Assembly (NCBI GenBank): GCA_950295325.1
Contig: OX485803.1
Location: forward strand, 1,366,001 to 1,430,000
DNA from: Polytrichum commune
Taxonomy: Eukaryota > Streptophyta > Polytrichopsida > Polytrichales > Polytrichaceae
Length of the DNA: 64,000 bases
Direction of reading: 5' to 3'
In this document: positions 1 through 12,804 of the stretch, one piece after another
Layout of the letters: each line of letters begins with the position of its first letter
How positions within the stretch are numbered: the stretch's first letter is position 1
Position numbers and translations under genes: made by a program
The notes under the pieces: model-generated
The model's input: the letters and a program-made list of their open reading frames with translations, nothing else
Database searches by the model: none
Told to the model about the DNA's origin: nothing

Positions 1-1117
1 GATCATTAGTTATTTGGCGAGAATCAAAACCAGTATGTCAAACACTTGTCCAATTGTCAAATTGTAACGATTTGACGTTAGCCCAAATGACGTCAACAAC
101 AATTGAGATAACGACCTTCAAGAATTTGTTATCAGAGTCAATAACTATTTTGTGAAGTGTTTCTGATTCTACGAGGGAGGCTCTATACTAAAAGCACATA
201 GGTGGAACGAAAGTGAATTGATTTTTGTGAAGTGATGCACATATCAACTATGACATCAACCAACAAATAAGTCAAGCTTGCTAGACGTATTTGATAGCTA
301 GTTGTTTTCATTAGTGATTTTACCTAATAAAGTTCGTATAAAACTTGCTGTGCTATGGAACAAATTGTAGCATGGCTTACTACCATGCTTGATTTATGAA
401 AGCCGTGGTGAAAGGTTTGAAGGACATTGGAATGGCACTAGTACGTTCTGTTTGGTCCAACCCAATCATCTAAATCTGTTATTCAGTGCAACAGTCATAG
501 CTACAACAGTCATATCAAATATCTGATGAGCTCAGCCTTTAATACAATTATCTAGTACAAGGAATACTTCATCCTCTCTAGTACCATTTCTCTTGACAGT
601 GAGATTTAAATTTGGATTACCATGGTGTTTGTTGTATCGCTTGAGGAAGTGTCATTGCTCACCTGCACTTGCGATACATCGAATTTAAAGCCCAGTAGTT
701 GTGCACAGTACAATACACTTGTGTGCTTGCATGTGGTTGGTTTTTCTTAAGCATGTGCACGAGGAGTGACATGAAAAAATCACGGATGCTATTGTATATG
801 TATGGCGTTGGAATGTTTTCAATGCAGCAACCTGCATCTGAGTCTTGAACTGCCATACTTCATAGTGTTGCCAAAGAGAGAATATATCTACGCAGTTAGG
901 CTGTTGGGGTACTGGTTGAAGGTTTTATCCTTGAGATTTTGAATACTAAAAGAATCAAGCTTCCTACTGTTTTGCAGACGGTGGTGCCACAAAAGCTTGA
1001 GTAGATTTGCCAAACCGAGCCGTTGTATCATGCCAATGGCTGAACAAAGGACACATAATTTCTTCATCTCTGATCTACTAGCGTAGTTTCCACAGGCTAG
1101 TATATTATAACATCAGG
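1..1117. other. Upstream region of the U-box ligase gene
   Basis: No coding region is supported here. It should hold the promoter and 5' leader of the ligase gene that starts at 1118. I saw no TATA box or leader intron that I would defend, and no repeat shared with the rest of the window. The small open frame on the minus strand near 659-856 has no recognisable motif. Confidence 0.5.
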
Positions 1118-1276
1118 ATGGATGCTGCACAGGCAGCTGGAGCAGATGTAGACTCCTCTCCAAATCCCACGATCGACCTGTCCAAAATTGAAAACAACTC
1201 CGGCTTCCTAAGTGACATACAGGATGGAGTAGAGCCTTATGACTTGCACATGGTGGATTTTACTGGAAGCATCAGC

Positions 1277-1307
<31 letters not shown>

Positions 1308-4300
1308 GCGGCAGCAGCAGCAGCAAGTATACTTCATACTCTGCAAATGGTCAGCCTAGCCCCTCCGACCCTGAAGGTAATAGTAATTCGACCATTCCCA
1401 GTCACTGGAGTTACCGAAGACTGGAGCCTCTGTACGAAGCATTTATGTGTCCCTTGACTAAGCAGCTCATGCGGGACCCTGTAACCCTAGAGAGTGGCCA
1501 AACGTTTGAGAGGTCAGCCATCGAGCGGTACTTGAAAGAGTGCGAGGATGCAGGGAAAGACAAAACTTGCCCAATTACGGGGCAGCTGGTGACTAGTCCC
1601 CCGAAGCCTAGCATTGCCCTTCGCAACACCATTGAGGAGTGGATCTCCCGCAATGAGCAGGCGAGGATTGACATTGCACTCACCCTTCTGAGTGCGGAGG
1701 CGTCCGAGAATGATGTGTTGTATGGTCTGAAGGATCTGCAGGTGCTCAGCCGGAGGAGTAGGGTGCTTAAGTGTAAGATCCGGAATGCAGGTCTCATTCC
1801 TCTCATTGTGGATCGGCTGAAGAATGGGAAGGAGGCCCGGCTTCGTGCACTTGTCACATTGCGCACCCTTGCTGAAGATGATGAAGACAACAAGGTGATC
1901 TTTGGATTCACAAGTTTACCTTAGATTCCGTTTCCTAGTGTCTCCAACTTGTGGGTAATTATTGTGGCTTTCTTGAAATTTTTATTAAAGAATTAATGGC
2001 CATACAACTTTTTCCTTTGAACAAACTAAAGCGGCTACAAAAGTGAAACGAAAATGATTTTTTTTCTGGGATCTTCTATGGGTCTAGTGGGCTCTCTGGT
2101 ACACATCCATTGATAATCTAAAATACAATAGGTTCAACCAGTGATAAAGCTTAGCCCTGTTTTGAGTATAATGAGCAAATATCTAGCTTTATCTTTTAGG
2201 GGTGACTGAAGCACTAATCTGAATTCTGCTTTTATTTCTGAATTCTGGCTTTGTGTGGCCACCAAAATAAACACTTCTGGGAATCGCGCATAAACTCATG
2301 TGCAGACAGGACAGTGACTTTCAGTGAGTTTGTGTTGCAGAGGGAAGGTTAAATTCAGACTTAACAGGTTACTTATGGAATAGTTAAACTTGTCCCTATT
2401 GAGTCGGGGTGACTCATCTTCTTGAGATTGGGCAGGTTGCATTAGTGAAACCATAAGAATTTCTCGGTTGTAGTATCAGTAGCTTTGTGAAACATGAAGA
2501 TATATCCTACCCTTGTGTTGCGGTTGTGTACTCACAGATTGAACAAATTTCAGGTAGCTATGGGGCAGACAGATCTGATTCGACAGGCAGTCAAGTGTTT
2601 GGCAAGGGAGGATGCGCAGGAGCAAGAAGAGGCAGTAGCACTCCTCTATGAGTTGTCCAGGTCGTATGCTTTTTGTGAGAAAATTGGTGCGACTAGTGGT
2701 GCTATCCTCTTCCTTGTCGGATTGACTAGCAACGAGTCTGGTCACATCAGGACCGCCGAATTAGCTGATAAAATTTTGAAAAACCTGGAGAAATGTGACA
2801 ACAATGTCATGCAGATGGCAGAGAACGGTCGCCTTCAACCTCTTCTTGACAGGCTCATTGCAGGTGATGCCTCAATCCACAAGACTGTGTTTCGCACCTA
2901 CTTAGATAATGTAGTTAGTTTTCTTGGTAGCTCGAAGTAAAGCAATATTTTTTTGTAGCTTTTGAGAATCAACCATAGTCATGAAAAGTGAGAGGAGTAA
3001 TTGCAGGAATGTAATAGTCCCATCTTTGTGATGCATTCATGTCTATGTAGTTCCAATGGTTGTCGCTGTTTACACGTTTGATATTCTCCATGTAAGCATC
3101 TCCTTGGAGTATACCAAGTCTACTTTCAACAACGCGTGTGTAAACACGAAGACCATGCCACAGAACTGGTATCGAATGAAATCTAATATGTAAAACACTT
3201 CCCTTCAGGTAGAATGCTTAGATCGTGCTTTTAAGGCATGAAATACCTCAAGGTAGGAGCAACTAGTAACTTCACTATATAACAAATGTCACTATGTTAT
3301 GGTTAGGCTTAGCCTTGCTCAAGATACAAACCATTAGGAAGTTCGCTATGCAGTAAAAGGAACTAAGGGTACGGGCTAAAAATCAACCACCAAAGTGGAT
3401 GTGCTGTACTCTCTTACCCCCTTATTGCTTTCGACCTGTAAGAATGAAACCCAACTATCCCAAATGCGTAGGTTTGAGCCATCCCAACCCAACCTTAAGG
3501 ACGAATAAGTATGGTCCAACTGTAGTTGGCACTGAGTAATCAACGTGTATCAAGTCAGTAGCTCTATGTGTACATTCACGGGTTTATGCGCACATTCAAG
3601 GGTTTACGCACTTGGGGGGTTAAGGCATGACCTTAAAAGACGTAGTCTGTCGTTGGTACTGCAGGCACGGAGGAGGTGCGGATCGAAATGGCTGAAGCTC
3701 TGGCTGGTATCACACTCACCACAGAGGGCAAGATCCGGGCTGGCGAGGCAGCGTCCAGGACTTTGGTAGACATGCTGAGGAGCAGTAATGCTCCCGAACG
3801 AGCTTCTGCTTTGAAAGCCCTTCGCAGCTTATCCTCGCTGGAGACGAATGGGAGGTTGCTGATGGAGGCAGGGATATTGAACCCCCTCATGCGGGACCTA
3901 TTTGTGGTGGGTGCCGACATAGTCCCCATGAAGCTCAAGGAGGTGTCTGCCACCATCCTTGCCAATGTGGTCAGTGCCAGTGGGATGTGGGAGAACATGG
4001 CCATCGATACGGATGGCAATACTCTCACCTCCGAGTGCATTGTGCACAATTTCCTGCATTTGATCAGCAATACTGGCCCAGCCATTGAGGCCAGGCTTCT
4101 TCAGGTAACTAACTCCCTTTTTGTACTTGGATATCTGTGAATATATTTTGCAATTGATTCACTTAATTAATTAGTTCTGTTAGAAACTTTGTCTACAATG
4201 ATGTATGCTTCTTTACTTGCCAACGACGTGGTCTTGTTGTGGTATGAGTGGGGGTTAAATTTCTGTTTTAGATGTTGCTTTGTTGCTGTCTTTTGGTATA

Positions 4301-5020
4301 AGCAGTTTGGTCATGCTTTTGACTTGTTGGAAGTCATTGGGAGTAGGAACTTTGAAGAGAGATGAGCCGATAGTCTGATTTTGCATGCGAGAGAGTTTGA
4401 GGTTATATCGGTCTCTTGCTTGACAACTAGATGAGAGAGCAGGGTCTTTGTAAAATGCAGTGCACTAAGCATTTGTTGTGGTGAAACTTGGTGTTGTCGG
4501 GAGCAGCAGGAGCACCTATACCACTGTTTTCACAAGTCTTTTGTAACGATCTCTAATTCTCAAATCATCTGACTTAGTACTTTGACAGGGGACAAACACT
4601 CCAAATTGCGACACTGCTATCAGCATGTGATTTTGTCAATTATATCAGTTTAGGGTCCAGCCAGGGTAATAGAATTTGGCCCCTTACACATGTGCCTCGA
4701 ATAGTGGAGCTTTGGTACCTCCCTTGTTAGGATCAATTTCCGAACTTGAGCTTGCAATCACCACATATGAAAATTGCAGAACTTCTGCTGTGCGCTTGAA
4801 CTTGGAAATCAATCCAAAAAATGGTGGGAATCAACCACATCATCTTAGGCAATATGTGAGGGCTCCATTTTTCCCTACTTTTGTTCCGCCTAACTGGCAA
4901 ATTTGACCAACCCCATTCGCTAGACATTGTTAGTAGAGGTCATGTAGAATAAAATACTACTAGGATCCAGTGGATTTAATGTCATATTCGTTTGTCAAAT
5001 CTGCCAGATTCTACTCTTCC

Positions 5021-5059
<39 letters not shown>

Positions 5060-7456
5060 TATTTGTGACATTATAGTGCTCAGTAAGGTGACATGAACGC
5101 AGTCAAAACGCATTGGATAATGACAATAGATGTTTTGTGGTTGCAGGTGTTGGCGGGGTTGGCGTCGAAACCACGAGCGGTGAGCAAAGTGGTGTCGGCC
5201 ATCAAGAGCGCAGGCGCGACAGTGAGCCTGATTCAATTCCTGGAAGCGCCCCAAGCAGATCTACGCATCGTGTCCGTGAAGCTCCTCTACATGCTCTCCT
5301 TCCACATGGGGCAGGAGCTCGCGGACGGCCTGCGCACGACGACTCGCCAGCTGAACACCCTTGTGAAGCTGTTGGGCGAGTCCGGGGTCACGGAGGAGCA
5401 AGCGTATGCGGCCGGCCTGTTGTCCAACCTCCCGACGCAAGACATATACCTCACCCGGGCACTCCTCACGGAGGACGCGATGCCCATCCTGGTGGCGCGA
5501 ATCCAAGAGGTGAAGAAGGGCGTCGTGCGGATCGGGTCCGGGCGTCACACCGCCGCCTTCCAGAAAGGGGTGGTCGGCGTCTTGTCACGATTCACGTACA
5601 TGTTGGACGACGCGGACGTCGTCAGAATCGTGCAGGAGTTCGACCTGACGCGCCTGTTCACGGAGCTCCTGCAGACGTCGACGCTGGAAGATGTGCAACG
5701 CTCGTCGGCTCAGGCGCTCGAGAACTTGTCTACAAAGTCGAAGGAACTCTCCGAAGTCCCGGACCGCCTGCCTCACCACTCCGGCCCTAAACTCCTCGCC
5801 TGCCTGCCATGCTTCCGCAAGCCGCCGCCGAGGCCCAACCTCTGTGTCGTGCACGGAGGCATCTGCTCCGAGAGGTACACCTTCTGTCTGTTGGAAGCCA
5901 ATGCGATCGGGCCGCTCGTTGCGTGTCTCGATCATCGGAACACTAGCCTCGTGGAAGCGGCGATGGGGGCTCTGTCCACCCTGCTCATGGACACCGTCGA
6001 CATTAATCAAGGCGTTGTTGTAAGTTGCTCCGCCTACCTACCATGCCTTGAATACTCATGTAAGCTCGAGCTCACAATGCTTCCGACACGCCGGTGTCGA
6101 AACTCTCAGATCGGTGGGCCAAGCTGAAAGAATTTTGGCCCTGACATGCGCTTACCTTTGGGGAGCTTGGTTCAAGGTCGGTCCCTCTTTTTCTTTTATT
6201 GGGTGTAAACTTCCGGTCGAAGACGGCGGTTCTGCTTCCGGTTGGAGGAGTTGCAAACAGACGATTTTAACCAAAAAAGAGGGACCGACCTTCAAATCCA
6301 AATTGGCCTTTTATCTTGGCCTATTCATCTCCATTTTGAAATTGGCGTTTTCGAAACGTGTGTTGTGCCTCTCCTTCACTTCTATTCTTTCAGAAGGGCC
6401 CCAAAGTTGGTCACCTCTGTCTCATAATGAGAGATGCATCACTTTCATTGGACAGAAGATTTGAACTTTAGTGCCCTTGTGTTTGTACCATATTGAGTTG
6501 ATTTGCACAAATTCTATTGTGACATTCTGCTAATCTAGAGGAGTTTATGTGGCACGAACCACCCAACCATGAGTTCTTGATGAGGGGAGGTTTGAGAGTA
6601 AAGAACGTGAAGATGAGGAACGATGGATGATTGACTGGATGCTCCTCTCCTCTCCACTTCTATAGCTCCCCCTGTGCCTCATAGAACTAGAGTGCTATAC
6701 ATCTTAGTTTAGTTCTGTTTACACAAAACATTGCACATTACATGTGCACTATCTTACGAGTGGAGTCCTAGTTCAGTTAACTAGGAATGTTAATGTAGTC
6801 CCTTCTACAAAGACACCTTTCACGTGACATCTATATTGGGTTAAAGGTGATGTAGGGCATTCAAAATGTTTTGTCCACTTCACCACATGTTTCCCTAGGT
6901 GATAAACTGCCCAGAGTTCCTTGTAACCAAACATCACAGGGCCTTGAAGTTCATCACCTCTGTCCAAATACCTAGCATAATGGTAGGCATACCAGTGGTA
7001 CCATCTACATTATCTACATTTGTCCTGGCCACTGAACAGAGGTGGTGATGAATTACAAGGCCCTTGTGTATCATGTGAGGAAACTCTAATTGTTGGCATT
7101 TAGGTGTTCAATGCCTAGAGGATACATACTCGACAATATTATAATCTCTGTGCGCCACAACTAAATTGTTGAATTGTATGCAGATTCTGCATCACTCAGA
7201 TGCAATACAACCCATCTTGCTCATCATGCAAGAACACCGCACCGAGGTTCTAAGGCAGAGGGCTGTTTGGATGGTGGAGCGAATCTTGAGAAACGCCGAA
7301 TTGGCCCGTGCCATTTCGATCGACTCTAGTGTACACACGTCTCTCGTGGATGCCTTCCGGTACGGGAACTACAATGCCAAGCAGCTTGCTGAGAAGGCTC
7401 TCAAAACCCTGAACAAGATTCCAAATTTTTCGATGGTCTATCCAATCACCCGATAA
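1118..7456 (+). CDS. PUB44-like: U-box/ARM-repeat E3 ubiquitin ligase, SAUL1/PUB43-PUB44 type
   Basis: Five exons join in phase: 1118-1894, 2554-2863, 3665-4104, 5147-6019 and 7184-7456 (stop TAA). Every intron has GT and AG ends, and the product is about 890 aa. Residues about 103-178 are a U-box (EAFMCPLTKQLMRDPVTL, then CPITGQ and ALRNTIEEW), which recruits the E2 enzyme. The rest is armadillo-type repeats to the C-terminus (KIPNFSMVYP). The exon series matches Arabidopsis SAUL1/PUB44 end to end as I know that family: NGRLQPLL, LKEVSATILANV, HLISNTGPAI, RQRAVWMVERIL. In Arabidopsis these plasma-membrane-associated ligases restrain premature senescence and cell death; the same role here is inference. 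The N-terminal 100 residues are longer than in Arabidopsis and include a run of ten Asn (54-63) on a CAA microsatellite. Exon 4 is visibly GC-richer than its introns. The first ATG of the open frame was taken as the start; the N-terminus is the least certain part. Confidence 0.93.
1274..1325 (+). repeat. CAA/CAG trinucleotide microsatellite inside the ligase exon 1
   Basis: AAC/CAA triplets followed by CAG/GGC triplets encode ten Asn and then a Ser/Gly-rich stretch, ahead of the U-box. It is in frame, so length changes alter only a disordered linker. Confidence 0.9.
5024..5056 (+). repeat. (GA)n microsatellite in ligase intron 3
   Basis: About 16 GA units lie about 90 bases upstream of the exon 4 acceptor. 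It is a simple repeat with no coding effect. Confidence 0.95.
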
Positions 7457-8522
7457 TGATGATGTTAGGATTCGAGCTTTAATTTGTTTTTATACACATG
7501 ATGACTTAGTTGATTCTGTTTTTTTAAGGAATTAATTGCAAAGGTTTGCAGATTCATGTAGAGGTGATGATAGATTTAGGCATGGGGAGAGTCCTCTTTT
7601 GTAAAATAGAACAGGTGAATTGGTTTGAGAGATCTCAGGTCGTGTAATCAAATTATGCAGTATAAAAAGGGTGGTCAAAGAAGCCATCCCCCTACTTATA
7701 CATTCTTTAACCCCACGGGTTTGCTTTCCGATTCACCTTCTTCAAGGTGCAATAAATGTAAGCCAAGTTGAATGCAAAAAATTGCAAAAACAAATAAAAA
7801 CTCGCTCCATTAAGGACACCCTCCTAGAATGCATGTCGTTTTTGCAGACAATAGTTTGGGGATGTTTTGTTGCCAATGGTCATGTGTAATTTATGTTTTG
7901 GTCTGTCTTTATGGTTACCTTGCTGTGGCTTGTGGATGGATCATATAGTTATCCAAGAACTTTTGCACTTTCAAGCAGGTTAAATGGCTCCGATAAATTT
8001 CAAAAACATTTCATATGTCTGCAAAACTGTAAAGAGTGTATAAAATACAAAATAATAAAGTAATAAATTCAGATGCAACCTACAGAATTTGCAAAGTTGT
8101 TATAAGAAATGAGTCTTTTGTTATCCACTAGGGTTGGTCCGTTAATGTTGGATTGTTAGGTAAGAATCAATTTTATTACGAGTGAAAGTCTTCTATTGAA
8201 TGACTTTAGAATTGTTCGCTTTTTGTGGAATGAAATGAAGTTGATTTTAAAGTCCAGGATGCCAAAAAGGCCAATGAGATTGAAAGTACATCATGATATT
8301 TTCAAACTAGCTAATTCTCTAGAGTGGTGGAGTGTTGTAGCCTCAGTGAGATAGAGGCTAATGTCAACTTGGTGGTCTAATTGAAAGAAAGACTTGTTGG
8401 GGCTCCTTGAAACTACATTCTCAAATAGTGATGAAATACTCCTTTACAATGCCTCGTTGACCAGGTAGATCCTAAATTAGCCATAGTGATTCGCCAAAGT
8501 TGATGTTCTTTCTAAAGTATAC
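7457..8522. other. Intergenic region after the ligase gene
   Basis: This holds the 3' flank of the ligase gene and then unassigned AT-rich DNA. The short open frame at 7671-7889 has no recognisable domain. No gene is supported. Confidence 0.5.
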
Positions 8523-8525
8523 TTA

Positions 8526-8808
8526 GGGTGGGTTTCCATTTCCATCGTTGACCTGGCCATATTCTAGATAATATTGGATTGGATATGTTCTCATGAAGAT
8601 TACCAAACAACCACATTATGGTTGCATGCCTTTCGGAATGTGGAGGGATGTGACAATGGGCCACTAGACTTCCATGTGCCCAATATTAATACTTAAAATA
8701 ACAATGGTTGGTTGGCACATACAAACTCTACCCTATCATATTTCTTCTACATTTGACCTTATTCCCACCAAAGTCTGGTGGGTGAGCAACATACCTAGAA
8801 AATCACCT
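8526..8808. mobile_element. Tourist-like MITE (PIF/Harbinger type), copy 1
   Basis: A 283-bp non-coding unit begins GGGTGGGTTTCCAT and ends with a degraded inverted counterpart (AAAATCACCT). TTA triplets flank it at 8523-8525 and 8809-8811. It aligns along its length with the copy at 9168-9452. A 3-bp TTA duplication is typical of the PIF/Harbinger superfamily. Confidence 0.75.
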
Positions 8809-8811
8809 TTA

Positions 8812-9164
8812 CATCTTTCTTCCATTGTCATTATGATTGGGTCAAAGTGGTGTTATTTTGTACAAATTAATGCCACATATAAATATTTGCCTTGAATAGT
8901 AATTTACCTAATAGCAATGTTGCACTCACTTGTTGACAGTTTAAAGATGAAATGTTGCCAAAAGGTTGATGTTATTTGTATGCACATCTACCTTATATGT
9001 GTTCTTCATAGTTAAGATTGCTTGATTCAATACTTTAGTTTTGCTACATGTTTATTGGCTCTGCCATGTGGGATGAGACTTAGTGATGGTCTTTGAAATG
9101 AGCCAAAAGTTAGGCAACCAATCAAAATCAGCCATGTATGTGATGTGATCTAAAATTGATAGTG
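8812..9164. other. Spacer between the two Tourist-like MITEs
   Basis: AT-rich sequence with no supported gene and no repeat that I could match elsewhere in the window. Confidence 0.4.
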
Positions 9165-9167
9165 TTA

Positions 9168-9452
9168 GGGTGGGTTTCCATGTACGCTGCTCGTCCCTTA
9201 GATTCTACATAATAGTGGGTGGGAGGTGTTCTCATGAAGTCAACAAAAGCAATCAACTGACCAAATTCTAGTTGCCTACTAGAGTGTGGAGGGCCATGGC
9301 CATGGGTCACTAGACTTCCATGTGCCCACTAAACACTTGAAGTAGCAATAGTTGGTTAGCACATACGAACATTACCCCACCAGATTCTATCTATATTTGT
9401 CCTTATTCCCACCAAAATATGGTAGGCGAGCAACCTACATGGAAACTCACCC
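9168..9452. mobile_element. Tourist-like MITE (PIF/Harbinger type), copy 2
   Basis: A 285-bp unit has 17-bp terminal inverted repeats (GGGTGGGTTTCCATGTA against TACATGGAAACTCACCC, one mismatch). It is flanked by exact TTA duplications at 9165-9167 and 9453-9455. It has no coding capacity and would depend on a Harbinger transposase in trans; a dead one lies at 57.7-58.9 kb. Confidence 0.85.
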
Positions 9453-9458
9453 TTAGTG

Positions 9459-9798
9459 CACTAAATAGTCCTATAAGTGTGGGTGGAACATTAGCGTGGA
9501 AATAAGTAGAGTGGGCCACACTAATTAATGCGGGTCCAAGACCCCAAGTCTTCCTTCAAGTCTTCATAAAGACTTCCGACCAACACATTGAATATTACTT
9601 ATAAAACAAATTGGTAGCACAAAATAGAATAATTACCCACATTAATTTTCTAGAAAAAAATATTGTGGCTCACGATGATTTTTTATTAGACATTTAGCGT
9701 GGATTGAGAAATAATGTGGCCCACACTAATTCTCATCATGAAAATTAGCACGGGTTCTAGAAAATCATTGGGGGCCATAGTAATAGGATTATTTAGTG
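9459..9798. mobile_element. TA-flanked MITE, family E, copy 1
   Basis: About 340 bp with terminal inverted repeats CACTAAATAGTCCTAT and ATAGGATTATTTAGTG. TA follows the right end, while the left flank reads TG. The interior shares motifs such as CAAGTCTTC and GACCAACACATT with the copies at 9949-10288 and 12805-13156. The class resembles Tc1/mariner-type MITEs. Confidence 0.75.
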
Positions 9799-9948
9799 TA
9801 CTTCTTGTTCTTCAAATGGAGTCCATTTGCAAGTGGTCTCTAAAATGAGCCAATGTTTGGCCTTGGTCGGATCACCAACCAGAACTAGCCATGTGTGCAG
9901 GATGATAATAGGGCAACACTCTTGCGACTAGCGACCATTACATGTTTA

Positions 9949-10288
9949 TGCTATGTATCCTATTATTGTGGTCCAATGTAGTTTTCTAAAGCCACACCAA
10001 TTTTCATAATCAGATTTAATGTGGGCCCCATTAATTTTCAACCCACATTGAATTTCTAGTAGAAATTAGTGTGGGCCATAATAAAAAAAATTAGAAATTT
10101 TATTTGGGTGATTATTTGATTTTGTGTTTCTTTTTTCCTATAATTAATACTAGATGTGTTGGTTGAAAGTCTTTACAAAAACTTGGGGGAAAACCTAGGA
10201 TCTTGGACCACGTTAATTCCACCTTGACTAGAAAATTGGTATGGCCCATGCTAATCATTTCCACGCACACTATTGAGACTATTTAGTG
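9949..10288. mobile_element. TA-flanked MITE, family E, copy 2 (inverted)
   Basis: The same family in the opposite orientation. The right end is GACTATTTAGTG followed by TA; the left end, TGCTATGTATCCTAT after TA at 9947-9948, is decayed. The interior is the reverse complement of copy 1. Confidence 0.65.
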
Positions 10289-10689
10289 TAGTTTTATTAC
10301 TTGTATTTTGTTGTGCAGATTTGTGCACACTCTCATGTATTGAAAAAGTATGTGAAAACCACCAAATGACAAAACAATCAACCATCCACATGAAAGTGTG
10401 CTTAATTTTATATGAAAAGCAAGAATTGATGACCTACATAATTGTACGGTAAGTTGATGCAAGTTCAACATTGTTCTTTCTTTCTTTCTTTTCAGTTGAC
10501 GTATTCTTATTTTGATGTCCATTGTTAGATCCACACCTAACCACACGCCACTCAAATACAAGTGTCCACTTAGTAACCAAACCAGGCATGCTTGCCTTTA
10601 AGCCCCATCACCCTTAGTTCAAAATTAGTGATTGTGGTGTGCAATAAGATTTTTTTCATGCATTACCCAACCTTTCTTTTGTCAACCCC

Positions 10690-11145
10690 TCTCCCGTAGC
10701 CCAGTGTCTGGGTAGATTTTTGGGCATAATTGGTCAAAGACCTACACTATTTTGTCAAATTAGCATGGGTTATTATTTGGAGTTACATGTTGCTATAACA
10801 TTCTGCTAACATTATCATTTTTTTATCAAATAAGTTATATCATATTCTTCGTTAAGTATACTAGCTACTTATGTTATTCGAGTAAAGAAATGATACTCTC
10901 AGTAAAATGTTATAGCAACACATAACTCCAAAATGGTAAACCACACTAATCAAACAAAATATTTTAGTGTTTCCGAGTCCAACCAAGTGACATGTTGTGA
11001 TCTTTTGGTTTTTCTTTATTAACTTGAGGTGTATTTCACAGATTCCTCTAAAAGGATCAGTAATTTTCCCTCGATCTTGAACTTCAACCAATTATTTCTC
11101 AAACCTAACGGATTCATTTGTAAGTAGCAGCCGGTTCTCCCCGTT
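10690..11145 (+). repeat. Dispersed repeat family C, copy 1, with an inserted MITE
   Basis: This family of about 230 bp starts near GATTTTTGGGCATAAT and ends near CGGTTCTCCC. It recurs at 12.6-12.8, 48.07-48.30 and 56.09-56.31 kb in the same orientation. This copy is split by the MITE at 10745-10979. I could not classify the family. Confidence 0.7.
10745..10979. mobile_element. MITE with TIRs of about 60-70 bp, nested in repeat C
   Basis: Inverted ends begin CACTA and share the block GTTGCTATAACATT with its complement, together with TTGGAGTTA and TAACTCCAA. TA precedes the left end. The other copies of repeat C show the empty site (CCTAGTGTTTCC), so this is a true insertion. No coding region. 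Confidence 0.75.
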
Positions 11146-12585
11146 TGTTTATGTTATGTTTAAATACCCTCAAAGAGGGATGAGACCATGGGTTTGATTC
11201 TTCATTGAGAGAACTTCTTATTACGAGCTTGTTAGCTCATCATGTATTGGAGCATATTTTGAAAGTTGGGTGAATCTTTTGAGACCTCCTCTTTCCACCT
11301 CTCAAACTTTGAGAGACTTTAGGATTTTAAGGAAAACCGATATGCGCATGGAACCATTGTCCTAAATCCGAGATTAGCCTATGCAAGGATAATTCGGTCC
11401 ACCCATCCTCGTAGGACAAACTACTAGGAAATTGGTTTTTAATAGCCTTGCACCGCTCTTTCTATATAATCAATTTACATGAAGAAAATATGGGGGACTT
11501 TTGTGTTGATTCTCATAAACTCAGGGTTTGGATCTAAACCCACGATTTTAACTGCTTTACTTTACAAATGACTCTATTAATTTTGCCCAACATAAACTAT
11601 GAAGACCCTCTTTGACCATACACCAAAATAGAAGACCTTCTTTCACCCTCATTAGACCACACTTAATATGATATTTAGTGTCACGTACTATTTGAAGATA
11701 CGCAATGCTATATTTTTTTACTATTGATGTAATTTTTAACCAAGTAAAGTTGCTAATATTCAATAATGTCCGAACAACCACTTTGACATTTGTTGGCAAA
11801 ATATGAGATATATAGTAAATAGATATAGCTTTGCGTAATTCCAAAAAGGAAGCGACACTAGATACAGTATTTCGTGTACTGTTTGACCAAGTTATCTGAC
11901 AAGAACATGAATATGAATATCCGAATGCATTCACTTGTATACTACACTGTGTATGCTAAACATTGTGAACAAACGATCTAATTTACTATGAACAACTTTA
12001 TAGTGTGGCCCACATTATTAACATCATCAAGGATAATGAGTATGAAACGTATAATGATGAAAGATTAAATAACGTACTATTAGAAGGTCGGTTTTGTTCA
12101 AAATATTAAAAAATGATTTTTTTCATGTGTGTGTATGTCAAAAACTATCTTTGATGATAGAAATTTAGGTTAACTCACAATATCGATTGTAAATGCTAAT
12201 ACTATGTTGCAAAGCATCTCAGTTTGCATATAAACTTTTGATGAAAAACTAGTTTCTAGATTTTTTTTCCCCACTCTCATATAATGTCCTACACTGAGAT
12301 GTGCAATCACGTTGCCTTCACGAATAGGTTGTCTCTTTACCCATGCATATTTTCTTACCGCTAGTTTTAAAACATGTTTTCAAAAATTCTCATTACGAGT
12401 TAGGTGGTTTACAAAACTACCCTAGACATATTAGGGTATATTGATGGTTGAGGAATAGGTTCACTCACTTCTTTCCCAATACCACTTGTCGAAAATCAGT
12501 TCTAGATCCAAAACGCCTTAAAGGATAGCCTGTCACAGCCAATCACAATCCATTACTAGTGACTCGAGTCACCAAAGCATTGCCC
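11146..12585. other. Intergenic AT-rich stretch
   Basis: No gene is supported. The open frame at 11557-11934 on the minus strand has no recognisable motif or codon pattern that I trust. A GATATTTAGTGTCA motif at about 11670 resembles the ends of the MITE at 44.4 kb and may be a fragment of that family. Confidence 0.4.
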
Positions 12586-12589
12586 ATCA

Positions 12590-12800
12590 CAACCCCTCTC
12601 TAGTGTCCGGGGAATTCTTTCGGGCATATTCGGTTGGGATCCTAGTGATTCCATGTCCAACCGGTCATCTGTTGACTTCTTTTGGTTTTCTTTCATTAAG
12701 TTGAGGTATATTCTACAAATTCCTCTAAAATGATTAGTGGTTTTTCTTAAAGTTTTGAACTCGAACCAATTATTTCTCAATCTCAACCGGTTCATCTGTA
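12590..12800 (+). repeat. Dispersed repeat family C, copy 2
   Basis: Shares the blocks TTTCGGGCATA, TCCATGTCCAACCGGT, GAGGTATATTCTAC and CAACCGGTTCATCTG with the other three copies. It abuts a family E MITE on its right. Confidence 0.7.
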
Positions 12801-12804
12801 CCTA

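Noticed and set aside
5261-6010. Antisense and shifted open frames over ligase exon 4
   Set aside because: They arise from GC-rich codon use in a verified exon; they have no domain and no splice support.
6048-6464. 138-codon + strand frame in ligase intron 4
   Set aside because: It starts inside the intron after a good GTAAGT donor, shows no ARM repeats and is not needed to join the flanking exons in phase.
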